Source: Clostridia bacterium (GTDB lineage Bacteria > Bacillota > Clostridia > Christensenellales > Aristaeellaceae). From it: a stretch of DNA of 49,678 bases. How positions within the stretch are numbered: the first letter of the stretch is position 1; each line of letters opens with the position of its first letter. The stretch lies in assembly GCA_017436605.1 (NCBI GenBank), contig JAFSCW010000060.1, positions 1 to 49,678 of the forward strand. Direction: 5' to 3'. Below the pieces are notes generated by a model that saw only the letters and a list, made by a program, of their open reading frames with translations, made no database searches and was not told the origin of the DNA. The translations under genes were made by a program, and so were the position numbers. Shown here one piece after another: positions 32,353 to 40,703 of this stretch.

Positions 32353-32550
32353 ATGAATATTGATCTTCTTTTTCAGATTGCAGGCGTGGGTATTCTGATT
32401 TTTGCGGTCAATCAGGTGCTTCAGAAGGCGGGACGCGACGATATTGCGGTGCTTTCCTCGGTTGCGGGGCTGGTGGTGGTGCTGTTCCTGGTGGTCGATC
32501 TGATTGCGCAGCTGCTCAACAACGTCAAGAGTATCTTTGGTCTGTATTGA
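32353..32550 (+). CDS. spoIIIAC: Stage III sporulation protein AC
   Basis: A 65-residue membrane protein with two hydrophobic helices, very close to the conserved SpoIIIAC pattern (FQIAGVGILIFAVNQVLQKAGRDD). It is part of the SpoIIIA channel complex. The ribosome binding site GGAGGGAATAAGG precedes the ATG. Confidence 0.95.
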   Translation: MNIDLLFQIAGVGILIFAVNQVLQKAGRDDIAVLSSVAGLVVVLFLVVDLIAQLLNNVKSIFGLY

Positions 32551-32571
32551 TGCCGGTCGGGAGGAAGCGGA

Positions 32572-32958
32572 ATGGAATGGATCAGGCTGATCGGCTTTTG
32601 CCTGCTGGCGGCGGTCATGGTGATGCTCCTGCGGCAGGTCAATTCCGCCATGGCCGGGCTGTTGTCCGCTGCGTTCGGCGTGCTCGTGCTGTCGCTGGTG
32701 CTGCCGCAGATCAAGCAGTACATCGATGCGATACAGGCGTTCCTCGTCTCGCTCGAGCTGGAAGGCCGGTATTATGCGATCATGCTCAAGGCGATGGGCG
32801 TCGTGCTGGTCACGCAGATGGCGGTGCAGGTCTGCATCGATCTGGATGCGCCGATGGTCGCCCGGCGCGCGGAACTGTGCGGACGCGCGGCGCTGCTGGG
32901 CGTTGCCGTGCCGGTTTTTATGGAATTGACGGAGCTTGCCGTGGGTGCGCTGCGGTAA
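32572..32958 (+). CDS. spoIIIAD: Stage III sporulation protein AD
   Basis: A 128-residue polytopic membrane protein of the SpoIIIA complex, related to SpoIIIAC. Its four hydrophobic segments and the LKAMGVVLVTQMAVQVC region fit the family. Its TAA shares one base with the spoIIIAE start. Confidence 0.93.
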   Translation: MEWIRLIGFCLLAAVMVMLLRQVNSAMAGLLSAAFGVLVLSLVLPQIKQYIDAIQAFLVSLELEGRYYAIMLKAMGVVLVTQMAVQVCIDLDAPMVARRAELCGRAALLGVAVPVFMELTELAVGALR

Positions 32959-34079
32959 TGCTGCTCATGGCGCTTCTGCTGGCGGCGCTTCCCGCCCGCG
33001 CGCAGGAAACGATGGACGAGCAGATTGCAGGCGTGATGGAGGATCTGGATTTTTCGGGCGTTGAGGACATGCGGCTGACGCTGCTCCCCGGGCAGCCCGG
33101 AATCAGAGAAACCGCGTATGCGCTGGCCTCCGGCGAGGTGCTTTCCGGCGAGGATATGCTTTCCCGGATCCTGACCGGCTTTGCCGGGGAGGTTCGGCGT
33201 CTGGGCACGCTGATGGTTTCGCTGATGCTGCCGGTCATCCTCTCCAGCCTGATGCTCGGCACGGTTGCAGCGGGGAGACAGGACGCTTCTGATCTGGCGC
33301 GGAGCGTGTGCTTTGTGCTGATTCTGGTGCCTGTGATCCTGCTGGTGGTGTCCGAGCTGGAGCATGCGCGCGAAACGATCACGGACATGACCGGGCGCAT
33401 GGAGCAGCTTCTTCCGCTGCTGCTGACCCTGCTTACTGCGCTGGGCGGAAATGCGTCTTCGGCGTTTTTTCATCCGATGATCGTCGCTGCCTCGGGCAGC
33501 ATGGTTTTTCTTGCGCGCGAGGTGATTCTGCGGCTGGTGATGTGCACCTGCGCCGTGACGGCGGTCAATTATCTTGCGGGGCGCACGCATCTGACGCGCA
33601 TGGCGCAGCTTCTGCGCAGCGCCGTCTGCTGGCTGCTGGGCGTGAGTTTTACGGTATTCCTCGGCGCGATGTCGATGCAGGGCGTATGCAGCGCGTCGAT
33701 TGACGGCGTGGCAATCCGGGCGGCGAAATACGCTGTGGATAACTTTGTGCCCGTCGTGGGCGGCATGTTTTCCGATACGATGGATACGCTGGTGGGATGC
33801 ACCCTGATTGTCAAAAATGCGCTGGGTGTGACGGCTGCGATCGCGCTGCTTTCGGCCATTCTCATGCCGCTTCTGCGTACGCTGGCCGTCGTGTTCGTGA
33901 TGAAGCTGAGCGCAGCGCTGCTTGAGCCCATTGCCGATCCGCAGCTGGTTGTGGCCATTGGAGATTTTTCGCGCACGATCGTCCTGTTCCTGATTACGAT
34001 GCTCTGCGTGGGCACGATGTATTTCCTTTTGATCGTGCAGGTTTTGCTCGTCGGCAATCTGACGGTGCTGCTCAGATAG
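32958..34079 (+). CDS. spoIIIAE: Stage III sporulation protein AE
   Basis: A 373-residue polytopic membrane component of the SpoIIIA channel. It begins with a cleavable-looking signal peptide (MLLMALLLAALPARAQE) and then has about seven or eight membrane helices. Length is close to the Bacillus protein. Translation is coupled to spoIIIAD through TAATG. A longer frame reaching upstream overlaps spoIIIAD and is rejected. Confidence 0.93.
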   Translation: MLLMALLLAALPARAQETMDEQIAGVMEDLDFSGVEDMRLTLLPGQPGIRETAYALASGEVLSGEDMLSRILTGFAGEVRRLGTLMVSLMLPVILSSLMLGTVAAGRQDASDLARSVCFVLILVPVILLVVSELEHARETITDMTGRMEQLLPLLLTLLTALGGNASSAFFHPMIVAASGSMVFLAREVILRLVMCTCAVTAVNYLAGRTHLTRMAQLLRSAVCWLLGVSFTVFLGAMSMQGVCSASIDGVAIRAAKYAVDNFVPVVGGMFSDTMDTLVGCTLIVKNALGVTAAIALLSAILMPLLRTLAVVFVMKLSAALLEPIADPQLVVAIGDFSRTIVLFLITMLCVGTMYFLLIVQVLLVGNLTVLLR

Positions 34080-34083
34080 GGGG

Positions 34084-34299
34084 ATGGGAAGCATGATGAC
34101 GCTGATGGCGCGTCTGTGCGCGCTGTGTGCGATGAGCGCGGTGATGCAGATGCTCGTTCCGCGCGAAGGACGGGACAGCCTGAAGCTGATCGGCGGCCTT
34201 CTGATGCTGCATCTGGTGGTTTCCGGCGCGGCTGCGCTGTGCGAAAGCATGATGGCGCAGCGGGATCTGGCCGGCATATTTGGCGTTTTTGTGCAATAG
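34084..34299 (+). CDS. spoIIIAF: Stage III sporulation protein AF, short form
   Basis: Only 71 residues: two membrane helices (LCALCAMSAVMQMLVP and LKLIGGLLMLHLVVSGAAAL) with a short tail. The first 60 residues correspond to the membrane part of SpoIIIAF, but the soluble ring-building domain (about 120 more residues in Bacillus) is absent. The frame closes cleanly before spoIIIAG, so this is not a visible frameshift. The position between AE and AG supports the name. Start may be 34084 or 34093. Confidence 0.8.
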   Translation: MGSMMTLMARLCALCAMSAVMQMLVPREGRDSLKLIGGLLMLHLVVSGAAALCESMMAQRDLAGIFGVFVQ

Positions 34300-34320
34300 A
34301 AGAGGTTGGAAGGTGAGCGG

Positions 34321-34692
34321 ATGCGGGACATGCTGATGCGTCTGAGGGCGGCCCTGACGCCGCAGGCGGCGGCGCTGCTGGCGCTGCTGGCGTTGGGCGC
34401 CGCTTTTCTCCTGCCACAGGACGGCGCTTTGCCGCTGGAGCGCAGGATTGAGCAGACGCTTTCGGCGATGAAGGGCGTGGGCGATGTCCGCGTGACGATC
34501 CGTGTGCTGGAGGAGCAGGAAGCGCCGCATGCGCTTTCGGCGGACGCCGGGGAAGCGGGGAGGCCGGCCGGCGCCGTCGCCGTCGCGGCCGGGGCGGACG
34601 ATCCGCTTGTCCGGCTGGAAATCGAGCGCGCGCTCAGCGCGCTGCTGGGTCTGCCGCCGTCGGCGGTAAGTGTGATCGCAGGAGGGGAATAG
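34321..34692 (+). CDS. spoIIIAG: Stage III sporulation protein AG, short form
   Basis: A 123-residue protein with one membrane helix (about 17-35) and the conserved ring-domain end AVAVAAGADDPLVRLEIERALSALLGLPP, the hallmark of SpoIIIAG. In Bacillus the protein is about 230 residues; the intervening segment is missing here. SpoIIIAG forms the large ring in the intermembrane space. ATG 34321 follows GGAAGGTGAG. Confidence 0.88.
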   Translation: MRDMLMRLRAALTPQAAALLALLALGAAFLLPQDGALPLERRIEQTLSAMKGVGDVRVTIRVLEEQEAPHALSADAGEAGRPAGAVAVAAGADDPLVRLEIERALSALLGLPPSAVSVIAGGE

Positions 34693-34693
34693 C

Positions 34694-35209
34694 TTGGAAA
34701 AAAACAGACAAATCGCTGCGGCGGTCAGGATGGCAAGCTGCGCAGCTTTGCTGCTTCTTCTGGCCGTATGCGGCTATGCGGGCGCATCCAGGGAGGAGAC
34801 GCGCAGGGTCAGCGTGCCCGTTGTTTATGAAACGATGACGGCGCAGGAGATATCACTGAGGAGCATGGAGGAAACCCGACTGCGCCTTCGGGAAGAAAGG
34901 GAAAGAGAAGTGCAGCTTCTGCAGCGCGTGATTGATGATCCGGCAGCCGGAGAGCAAACAGCGGAGCAGGCCAGACAGCAGATGCTGCAGCTGACAGAGC
35001 GGATGGACAGCGAGGCAAGAACGCAGGCGGCGCTTGAATATATGGGCTATACGCAGGTCGCGGTGGTCTGCGGCGCGCAGAGCGTGAGCGTGATTGCGCC
35101 TGTCTGGACGGCGCAGGAGGAGCAGGACAGGATCAGGATCATCGACGCTGCTGCGGCGCAGACCCGGCTGCCGGCGGAGGCTGTTAAAATCATTCTGTCA
35201 AAAAAATGA
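34694..35209 (+). CDS. spoIIIAH: Stage III sporulation protein AH
   Basis: SpoIIIAH spans the intermembrane space and binds SpoIIQ from the forespore. The 171-residue protein begins at TTG (GCAGGAGGGGA upstream), has a membrane anchor (about 12-32), a charged coiled-coil stretch rich in Glu, Arg and Gln (about 55-110) and a small C-terminal ring-building domain (EYMGYTQVAVVCGAQSVSVI...). It is the last spoIIIA gene. Confidence 0.92.
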   Translation: MEKNRQIAAAVRMASCAALLLLLAVCGYAGASREETRRVSVPVVYETMTAQEISLRSMEETRLRLREEREREVQLLQRVIDDPAAGEQTAEQARQQMLQLTERMDSEARTQAALEYMGYTQVAVVCGAQSVSVIAPVWTAQEEQDRIRIIDAAAAQTRLPAEAVKIILSKK

Positions 35210-35217
35210 ATGGGTGA

Positions 35218-35246
35218 TTGTGCGCGCGGCGAAAATCTGCTATACT
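35218..35246 (+). promoter_or_regulatory. Promoter of the Asp23-AmaP module
   Basis: TTGTGC (35218-35223), 17 bp and TATACT (35241-35246) with an extended -10 TGC. It gives this group expression independent of sporulation. Confidence 0.7.
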
Positions 35247-35276
35247 AATGAATAACCATAGGGAGGTGTTCTGAAA

Positions 35277-35834
35277 ATGAATGAGAATATGACCATTGAT
35301 ATGGAAAAGGGCCAGGATAATGGCCAGATCACATACGCCAACGAAGTTATCTCTACGATTGTCAGCGTCGCGACGACGGAGGTTGAGGGCATTTCCGGCA
35401 TCGCCGGAAGCGCCGGCTCCATTTCCGGCATTCTGGGTAAGGGCAAGTCTGTAAAGACCCCGCGCGGCGTGCGCGTGGATATGAAGGGCGAAGAGGTCAG
35501 CGTTGACGTCAGCGTGACGGTCGATTACGGCATGCCGATCCAGAAGGTCGGCCGCAATGCTCAGGAGAACGTCCGCAAGTCCATTGAGTCCATGACAGGC
35601 CTGCATGTGGAAAAGGTCGATCTCCACGTTGTCGGCGTGAGCTTCGAAAAGGAGAACCAGGAAATGCAGCTGAGCCAGCAGAATGCAGTGCTGGAGAGCG
35701 AGGACGAAGAGCATACCGCCGTCGAGGAGACCGCCGCGCCGGAAGAGGAAATCATTGAGAACGCGCCGGTCGAGTTCGTCGATGATGATGACGACGAGAC
35801 GGACGAAGAGATGGACGACGAGGACAAAGAATAA
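35277..35834 (+). CDS. Asp23/Gls24 family envelope stress response protein
   Basis: A 185-residue protein with the Asp23 domain (about 18-125: QITYANEVISTIVSVATTEVEGISGIAG, VRVDMKGEEVSVDVSVTVDYG) and a very acidic C-terminal tail (about 135-185, rich in Glu/Asp). Asp23 proteins form membrane-associated layers through AmaP, which is encoded next. The position before nusB is that of yqhY in Bacillus, where it lies beside accBC. Strong GGGAGGTG ribosome binding site. Confidence 0.92.
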   Translation: MNENMTIDMEKGQDNGQITYANEVISTIVSVATTEVEGISGIAGSAGSISGILGKGKSVKTPRGVRVDMKGEEVSVDVSVTVDYGMPIQKVGRNAQENVRKSIESMTGLHVEKVDLHVVGVSFEKENQEMQLSQQNAVLESEDEEHTAVEETAAPEEEIIENAPVEFVDDDDDETDEEMDDEDKE

Positions 35835-35883
35835 GCACGATGCCCGATGATGGATCGGCATGAGATCAAGGAGGAAGTACGTC

Positions 35884-36678
35884 ATGAAGCATCCCGTGAG
35901 AGACAGGTTTTTGATTTTGCTGTGCGCGCTGGCCATGCTGGCTGCTGCTGCCGGCGTCGTTGCGCTTGTGCTGGGTCAGCTGACGCTTGAACCGGTGATT
36001 GCTGTGCTGGAAAACATCAGCACCAACATGACGATCAAGAAGCAGATCGTACTGGGCGTTGCGGCCGTTGTGCTGGCGCTGTATGCGCTGCTGCTCCTTG
36101 GCGCGCTCGTCCCGGGCAAGAAAAAGAATAAGCGCTCCAGCAATTTTGCGATTCAGCACAACGAGAACGGCACGGTCCGCATCTCCGTGAAGGCGCTGGA
36201 GGCGCTTGTGCAGCGCTGTCTCAACCAGCATGCCGAACTGAAGGTCGTCACCTCTTCCCTGTACAGCGATGAGGAGACCGTGAGCGTGGACGTCCACATC
36301 ACGCTTCAGTCCGACATCAGCATGCCGCTGGCGATTTCTTCCCTGCAAAAGCAGATCAAGCGCTATCTGGAAGCCTGCGCGGGCGTTGAGGTCAAGGAGG
36401 TTCGCGTGTTTGTCGACGGCGCGATGGCGCCCAAGGCCGGAACTTCCCAGTCTCCGTATGCGCTGCCGGCGTCCGTGCTCAGCGAATGTACCGAGAGCCT
36501 GAGCGACATTCAGGAAGAGGCTGAGACCGCTGCCCAGGAGCAGAAGGATGAACTGGTTCTTGAAGTCTCCGACGCCGAGCCGGTTCAGCCCAGCGAAGAA
36601 GCTGCCGCCGAGGAGGCAGCTCCGGCAGAGGAAGAAGCGCCTGAGCAGAAGAATGCTGAAGAAAGCGGGATGGCATAA
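35884..36678 (+). CDS. amaP: Alkaline shock response membrane anchor protein
   Basis: A 264-residue protein with two N-terminal membrane helices (about 8-32 and 52-78), a cytosolic Asp23-like domain (NGTVRISVKALEALVQRCL... about 90-175), and an acidic Glu/Ala-rich C terminus. This is the AmaP architecture: it anchors Asp23 to the membrane. ATG 35884 follows CAAGGAGGAAG. The downstream DUF2273 gene starts in a TAATG overlap. Confidence 0.9.
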   Translation: MKHPVRDRFLILLCALAMLAAAAGVVALVLGQLTLEPVIAVLENISTNMTIKKQIVLGVAAVVLALYALLLLGALVPGKKKNKRSSNFAIQHNENGTVRISVKALEALVQRCLNQHAELKVVTSSLYSDEETVSVDVHITLQSDISMPLAISSLQKQIKRYLEACAGVEVKEVRVFVDGAMAPKAGTSQSPYALPASVLSECTESLSDIQEEAETAAQEQKDELVLEVSDAEPVQPSEEAAAEEAAPAEEEAPEQKNAEESGMA

Positions 36679-36911
36679 TGGATTTTAAGACGTTTATCAG
36701 CCAGATGCTGACCCCGGGTACGGCGCCGTGTACGATTTTCGGCGTATGCGTGGGTCTCGTGTTTGCGGTGCTCTGCCTGACCATCGGCGTGGGCAAGTCG
36801 CTGCTGATCGGCCTTTTCTGCCTGGTCGGCGCGTTCCTTGGCGGCGTGAAGGACAAGGGCGCTTTCCTGCGCCGCGTTCTTGGCGTCTTCCATCGCGACG
36901 ACAGCATCTGA
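36678..36911 (+). CDS. DUF2273 small membrane protein
   Basis: A 77-residue protein with two hydrophobic helices separated by a short turn (FGVCVGLVFAVLCLTIGVG and LLIGLFCLVGAFLGGVKD), the DUF2273 pattern. Such proteins commonly accompany amaP and asp23 genes. The function is not known. Confidence 0.88.
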   Translation: MDFKTFISQMLTPGTAPCTIFGVCVGLVFAVLCLTIGVGKSLLIGLFCLVGAFLGGVKDKGAFLRRVLGVFHRDDSI

Positions 36912-36954
36912 CGGAGTATCTGAATCAATACTAAACTGAACGGAGCTAAAGAGA

Positions 36955-37359
36955 ATGGCACGTCCTATTGCACGAGAGGCTGCGATGCAGCTTGTCTTTG
37001 AGCAGCTTTTCGGAGGAGAGGGAGAGACGGAAGCCCTCGTTGACCTGATTGATTATACGCCGGGCGAAAGCGACAGGCAGTATATCGACGCCGTGGTATC
37101 CGGCGTGAAAGAGCATGCGGCTGATCTGGATGCAGAGATTGCCGTATGCCTGCGCGGCTGGACGATTCAGCGCCTGTCCCGCGTGGATCTGGCGATTCTG
37201 CGCCTTGCCGTGTTTGAAATGAAGTATGCCGGTCTTCCGGCGGCTGTTTCGATCAACGAAGCGGTTGAACTGACGCGCAAGTATTCGAACGAGACGTCCT
37301 GCTCGTTCGTCAACGGCGTGCTGGGCACGATCAGCAGAAAGCTGGCGGCAAAGGCATGA
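36955..37359 (+). CDS. nusB: Transcription antitermination factor NusB
   Basis: NusB binds boxA of rRNA transcripts with S10 and supports antitermination. The 134-residue protein begins ARPIAREAAMQLVFEQLF and ends with SINEAVELTRKYSNETSCSFVNGVLG, the C-terminal signature. Length is normal. It starts the conserved nusB-xse-isp-dxs region; the next gene overlaps its stop. Confidence 0.95.
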   Translation: MARPIAREAAMQLVFEQLFGGEGETEALVDLIDYTPGESDRQYIDAVVSGVKEHAADLDAEIAVCLRGWTIQRLSRVDLAILRLAVFEMKYAGLPAAVSINEAVELTRKYSNETSCSFVNGVLGTISRKLAAKA

Positions 37360-38333
37360 ACGCTGTACTGGGCATTGATACCAGCTGCTACACGACTTCT
37401 GCGGCGCTGGTGTCCGAGTCGGGAGAACTGATCGCCTCTGCCCGTCGGCTGCTGACTGTCGAAGAGGGCGGACGCGGTCTGATGCAGTCCCAGGGCCTGT
37501 TTCAGCATGTCAAAAATCTGCCGGATATGATCGCGGGTGTCATGGAAAAGGCGCCGGATGTGCGCCTTGCCGCCATTTGCGCCAGCACGCGGCCGCGTCC
37601 GGCGGAGGATTCGTATATGCCCGTTTTCCGGGCGGGAGAAAGTCAGGCGCGCGCAGCGGCAGCATTGCTGTGCGTGCCTTTTTATCCTGTCAGCCATCAG
37701 GAAGGGCATGTCCGAGCGGCCATGGTGGACTCTGGAATCAACCCCGAAAAGCCGTTCCTGGCGCTGCATCTTTCCGGCGGAACGACGGAGATTCTTCTTT
37801 GCGATCATGGCGGCATCACACTTCTGGGCGGAAGCCTGGATCTGCATGCCGGCCAGCTGGTCGACCGGACGGGTGTGTATATGCATCTGCCGTTTCCGGC
37901 AGGGCCTTCGCTGGAAAAGCTGGCGATGACAGGGCATGCCGCAGGAGGAGCGAAGGGATTGATCGGCGTCTCCATCAAGGGCGTCGACTGCAACATGGCC
38001 GGCGCAGAGAACAAGGTTGTCCGCTGGCTGAAGGAAGGACGGATGACGCAGGAGGAAATCGCCGTCGAGGTGTTTGATTTCCTCTGCAGAACGATTGAGC
38101 GCGTCATCGAAAACGCATGCGAGCAGACCGGCTGCCGTCAGGCGCTGCTGGCAGGCGGCGTCGCCTCCTCGACGCTTCTGCGCGAAATGCTGAATGTCCG
38201 TGCGAAAAAGCGCAGGCTTGCCTGCCGCCTGCATTATGCAAGACCGGAGCTCTCCGGCGATAATGCGGTCGGCGTTGCGCTGCTGGGCCTGGAGCAGCTG
38301 ACGGTCTCCGCCAGCAACAAGAACGACGATTAA
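37356..38333 (+). CDS. TsaD/Kae1-like paralogue
   Basis: A 325-residue ASKHA-fold protein of the TsaD (YgjD) family. It shows GIDTSCYTTSAAL at the N terminus, the metal-binding histidine pair in VSHQEGH, FLALHLSGGTTEI, LDLHAGQLVDRTG and a C-terminal GGVASS. True TsaD makes t6A37 in tRNA; this copy, embedded between nusB and folD, is more divergent and slightly shorter than TsaD, and a canonical tsaD with tsaB/tsaE is expected elsewhere. Its role is unclear. ATGA coupling to nusB. Confidence 0.85.
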   Translation: MNAVLGIDTSCYTTSAALVSESGELIASARRLLTVEEGGRGLMQSQGLFQHVKNLPDMIAGVMEKAPDVRLAAICASTRPRPAEDSYMPVFRAGESQARAAAALLCVPFYPVSHQEGHVRAAMVDSGINPEKPFLALHLSGGTTEILLCDHGGITLLGGSLDLHAGQLVDRTGVYMHLPFPAGPSLEKLAMTGHAAGGAKGLIGVSIKGVDCNMAGAENKVVRWLKEGRMTQEEIAVEVFDFLCRTIERVIENACEQTGCRQALLAGGVASSTLLREMLNVRAKKRRLACRLHYARPELSGDNAVGVALLGLEQLTVSASNKNDD

Positions 38334-38375
38334 AAGCAATATCAAACAGAATCGGATCATGAGGGAGGAATACCC

Positions 38376-39224
38376 ATGGCTGCGAAGCTGATCGATGGCC
38401 GCACAGTTGCAAAGGAATACAAGGAAAAGCTGGCGCTGCGCGCGCAGGCGTTGGTTGAAAGCGGCGTGACGCCGCATCTGGCGGTTGTGCTCGTCGGCGA
38501 AAATCCTGCAAGTCAGGTATATGTCCGCAATAAGGAAAACGCCTGCATCAAGGCCGGAATCCGCTCGACGGTCATCCGCCTTGAGGAAAGCTGCACGCAG
38601 GCGGCGCTCGAGGAAACCGTTGAAAAGCTGAACGCTGATCAGAGCGTGCATGGCATTCTCGTTCAGCTGCCGCTTCCGCGCCATCTGGACGAGGCGCGCG
38701 TGCTCAGGCTGATCGATCCGGATAAGGACGTCGACGGCTTCCATGCGATGAATTCCGGCAGGCTGATGAACGGCCAGAAGGGCTTTGTTCCCTGCACGCC
38801 GCTGGGCGTCATGGAGCTGCTTCGCGCGTATGATATCCCGGTCGAGGGCCGCCATGCGGTCGTGATCGGCCGCAGCAACATCGTCGGCAAGCCGCAGGCG
38901 ATGCTTCTGCTGCATGCCAATGCGACGGTTACGGTCTGCCATTCCCGCACGCAGAATCTTGCGGAGATCACGCGTCAGGCGGATATTCTCGTGGCGGCAG
39001 TCGGCCGCGCGGGCTTTGTCACGGCGGATATGGTCAAGCCGGGCGCAGCGGTGATCGACGTGGGCATCAACCGCGTCGATGGGAAGATCGTCGGCGACGT
39101 CGATTTTGAGGCGGTCAGCGAGGTGGCCGGGTATCTTACGCCTGTTCCGGGCGGCGTGGGCCAGATGACCATTGCGATGCTGCTGGCCAATACGCTGGAC
39201 GCTGCCGAGCGCTGTGGCAGGTAA
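38376..39224 (+). CDS. folD: Bifunctional methylene-tetrahydrofolate dehydrogenase/cyclohydrolase
   Basis: FolD interconverts 5,10-methylene-, methenyl- and 10-formyl-tetrahydrofolate. The 282-residue protein has the catalytic YVRNKENAC (Tyr and Lys), VQLPLPRHL, the KDVDGFH motif, the NADP site [12 protein letters not shown], and the C-terminal [26 protein letters not shown] ribosome binding site. xseA overlaps its end by 11 bp. Confidence 0.96.
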   Translation: MAAKLIDGRTVAKEYKEKLALRAQALVESGVTPHLAVVLVGENPASQVYVRNKENACIKAGIRSTVIRLEESCTQAALEETVEKLNADQSVHGILVQLPLPRHLDEARVLRLIDPDKDVDGFHAMNSGRLMNGQKGFVPCTPLGVMELLRAYDIPVEGRHAVVIGRSNIVGKPQAMLLLHANATVTVCHSRTQNLAEITRQADILVAAVGRAGFVTADMVKPGAAVIDVGINRVDGKIVGDVDFEAVSEVAGYLTPVPGGVGQMTIAMLLANTLDAAERCGR

Positions 39225-40473
39225 GCTGACGCTGACCGTTTCGCAGCTGAATGAATACATCCGCAGGATGTTTCAGCTCGATCCGATGCTTTCGCATGTC
39301 GAGCTGCGGGGCGAAATCAGCAACGTCAAGCTTCATCAGACCGGAACGCTGTTCTTTACGCTCAAGGATGAGCAGGCGGCAATCAGCTGCGTGATGTATG
39401 CCTCGGACGCGGCGGCCTTGACCAGCGTGCCGTTCGAAGGCATGCGCGTGGTGGTCAGCGGCGGCGTGGGCCTCTATGCCAAAGGCGGCCAGATGCAGTT
39501 TTACGTCAGAGGGCTTCGGGCCGAGGGCGTGGGCGTTCTGTATGAACGTCTGCTTGCGCTCAGGGAAAAGCTGGCCCGGGAAGGGCTGTTTGACAGGGAA
39601 AGAAAGCGCCCGCTCCCGGTTTATCCGGATACGATCGGCGTGGTGTCCTCGCCGACGGGCGCAGTGATTCACGATATTATTCATGTGTCGACGCGGCGCG
39701 ATCCTGACGTCAGAATTCTGCTGTGTCCTGCGCGGGTGCAGGGAATCGGCGCGGCGCAGGAAGTTGCAGACGCGATTGCGCTGCTGGAGAGAATCGACAG
39801 CGTGAGCGTGATTGTGGTCGCGCGCGGCGGCGGATCGATGGAAGACCTTTGGACCTTCAATGAAGAGCGGGTCGTGCGTGCGGTTGCAGGCTGTTCAAAG
39901 CCTGTGATTTCGGCGGTGGGCCATGAAACCGATGTTACGCTCTGCGATCTGGCGGCGGATTTTCGCGCGCCGACGCCGTCTGCCGCAGCGGAGTGCGCAG
40001 TTCCTGTTCGCGCGGAGACAGAACAGCGGCTGTCCGCCCTGCGCGAAGCGCTCGTGCGTTCTGCGCTCCAGCAGATCGGAAGAAAGGAAGCTGCGGTCGG
40101 CCTGATGCGCGCGCGCCTTTCGGGATACAGCCCGCAGGCCAGGCTCGCAGAGGCGGAAAAGCGCATCGCTGCGCTCAGGCTGCAGCTCAGGGCGCAGATG
40201 GACAGGACAATCCAGAACCGCGCGGATCAGCTGGCGCAGCGCAGACGTGAGCTGGATATGCTCAGCCCATATCGCGTGCTGAAAAGAGGATATGCGATTG
40301 TCACGAGCGGCGGTCATGCGGTCGCTTCCGCGGCGGGGATCCGGCCGGGAGATCCGGCGGTGATCCGCTTTGCAGACGGCATGGCAGAGGCCGTGATCAC
40401 GTCGATCCGCACAGTACAGACAGCACCGGAGGAAGGACATGGCGGCGAAGAAGAAAAAGACGCTTTCATTTGA
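39214..40473 (+). CDS. xseA: Exodeoxyribonuclease VII large subunit
   Basis: The catalytic subunit of the single-strand exonuclease ExoVII. The 419-residue protein has an N-terminal OB fold ([10 protein letters not shown]... [20 protein letters not shown]), the catalytic region [14 protein letters not shown] and [15 protein letters not shown], the [24 protein letters not shown] segment, and a long coiled-coil (about 270-360). I chose GTG 39214 because it gives the standard N terminus; the longer open frame runs inside folD. xseB overlaps its 3' end by 35 bp. Confidence 0.94.
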   Translation: MAGKLTLTVSQLNEYIRRMFQLDPMLSHVELRGEISNVKLHQTGTLFFTLKDEQAAISCVMYASDAAALTSVPFEGMRVVVSGGVGLYAKGGQMQFYVRGLRAEGVGVLYERLLALREKLAREGLFDRERKRPLPVYPDTIGVVSSPTGAVIHDIIHVSTRRDPDVRILLCPARVQGIGAAQEVADAIALLERIDSVSVIVVARGGGSMEDLWTFNEERVVRAVAGCSKPVISAVGHETDVTLCDLAADFRAPTPSAAAECAVPVRAETEQRLSALREALVRSALQQIGRKEAAVGLMRARLSGYSPQARLAEAEKRIAALRLQLRAQMDRTIQNRADQLAQRRRELDMLSPYRVLKRGYAIVTSGGHAVASAAGIRPGDPAVIRFADGMAEAVITSIRTVQTAPEEGHGGEEEKDAFI

Positions 40474-40669
40474 GGAAGGCATGGATGCGCTCGAAGCGAT
40501 GATCGGAAGACTCGGCGAAGCGGAACTGCCGCTGGAGGAGTCGATCGCGCTGTATGAGCAGGGCGTCGCGCTTTGCGCGCAGCTGGAACAGGAACTCGCG
40601 CAGAAGCGGCGCAGGATTGAGCAGATTGATCCCGAAACGGGCGAAGTGGAACCGTTTGAAGCGTCATGA
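40439..40669 (+). CDS. xseB: Exodeoxyribonuclease VII small subunit
   Basis: A 76-residue protein with the family pattern [38 protein letters not shown]. It binds along the coiled coil of XseA. The ATG lies inside xseA, with GGAGGAAGGAC upstream. Confidence 0.95.
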   Translation: MAAKKKKTLSFEEGMDALEAMIGRLGEAELPLEESIALYEQGVALCAQLEQELAQKRRRIEQIDPETGEVEPFEAS

Positions 40670-40703
40670 TGCGATTGAAATGAGACGAATGGGGTGCTGA
40701 AGC

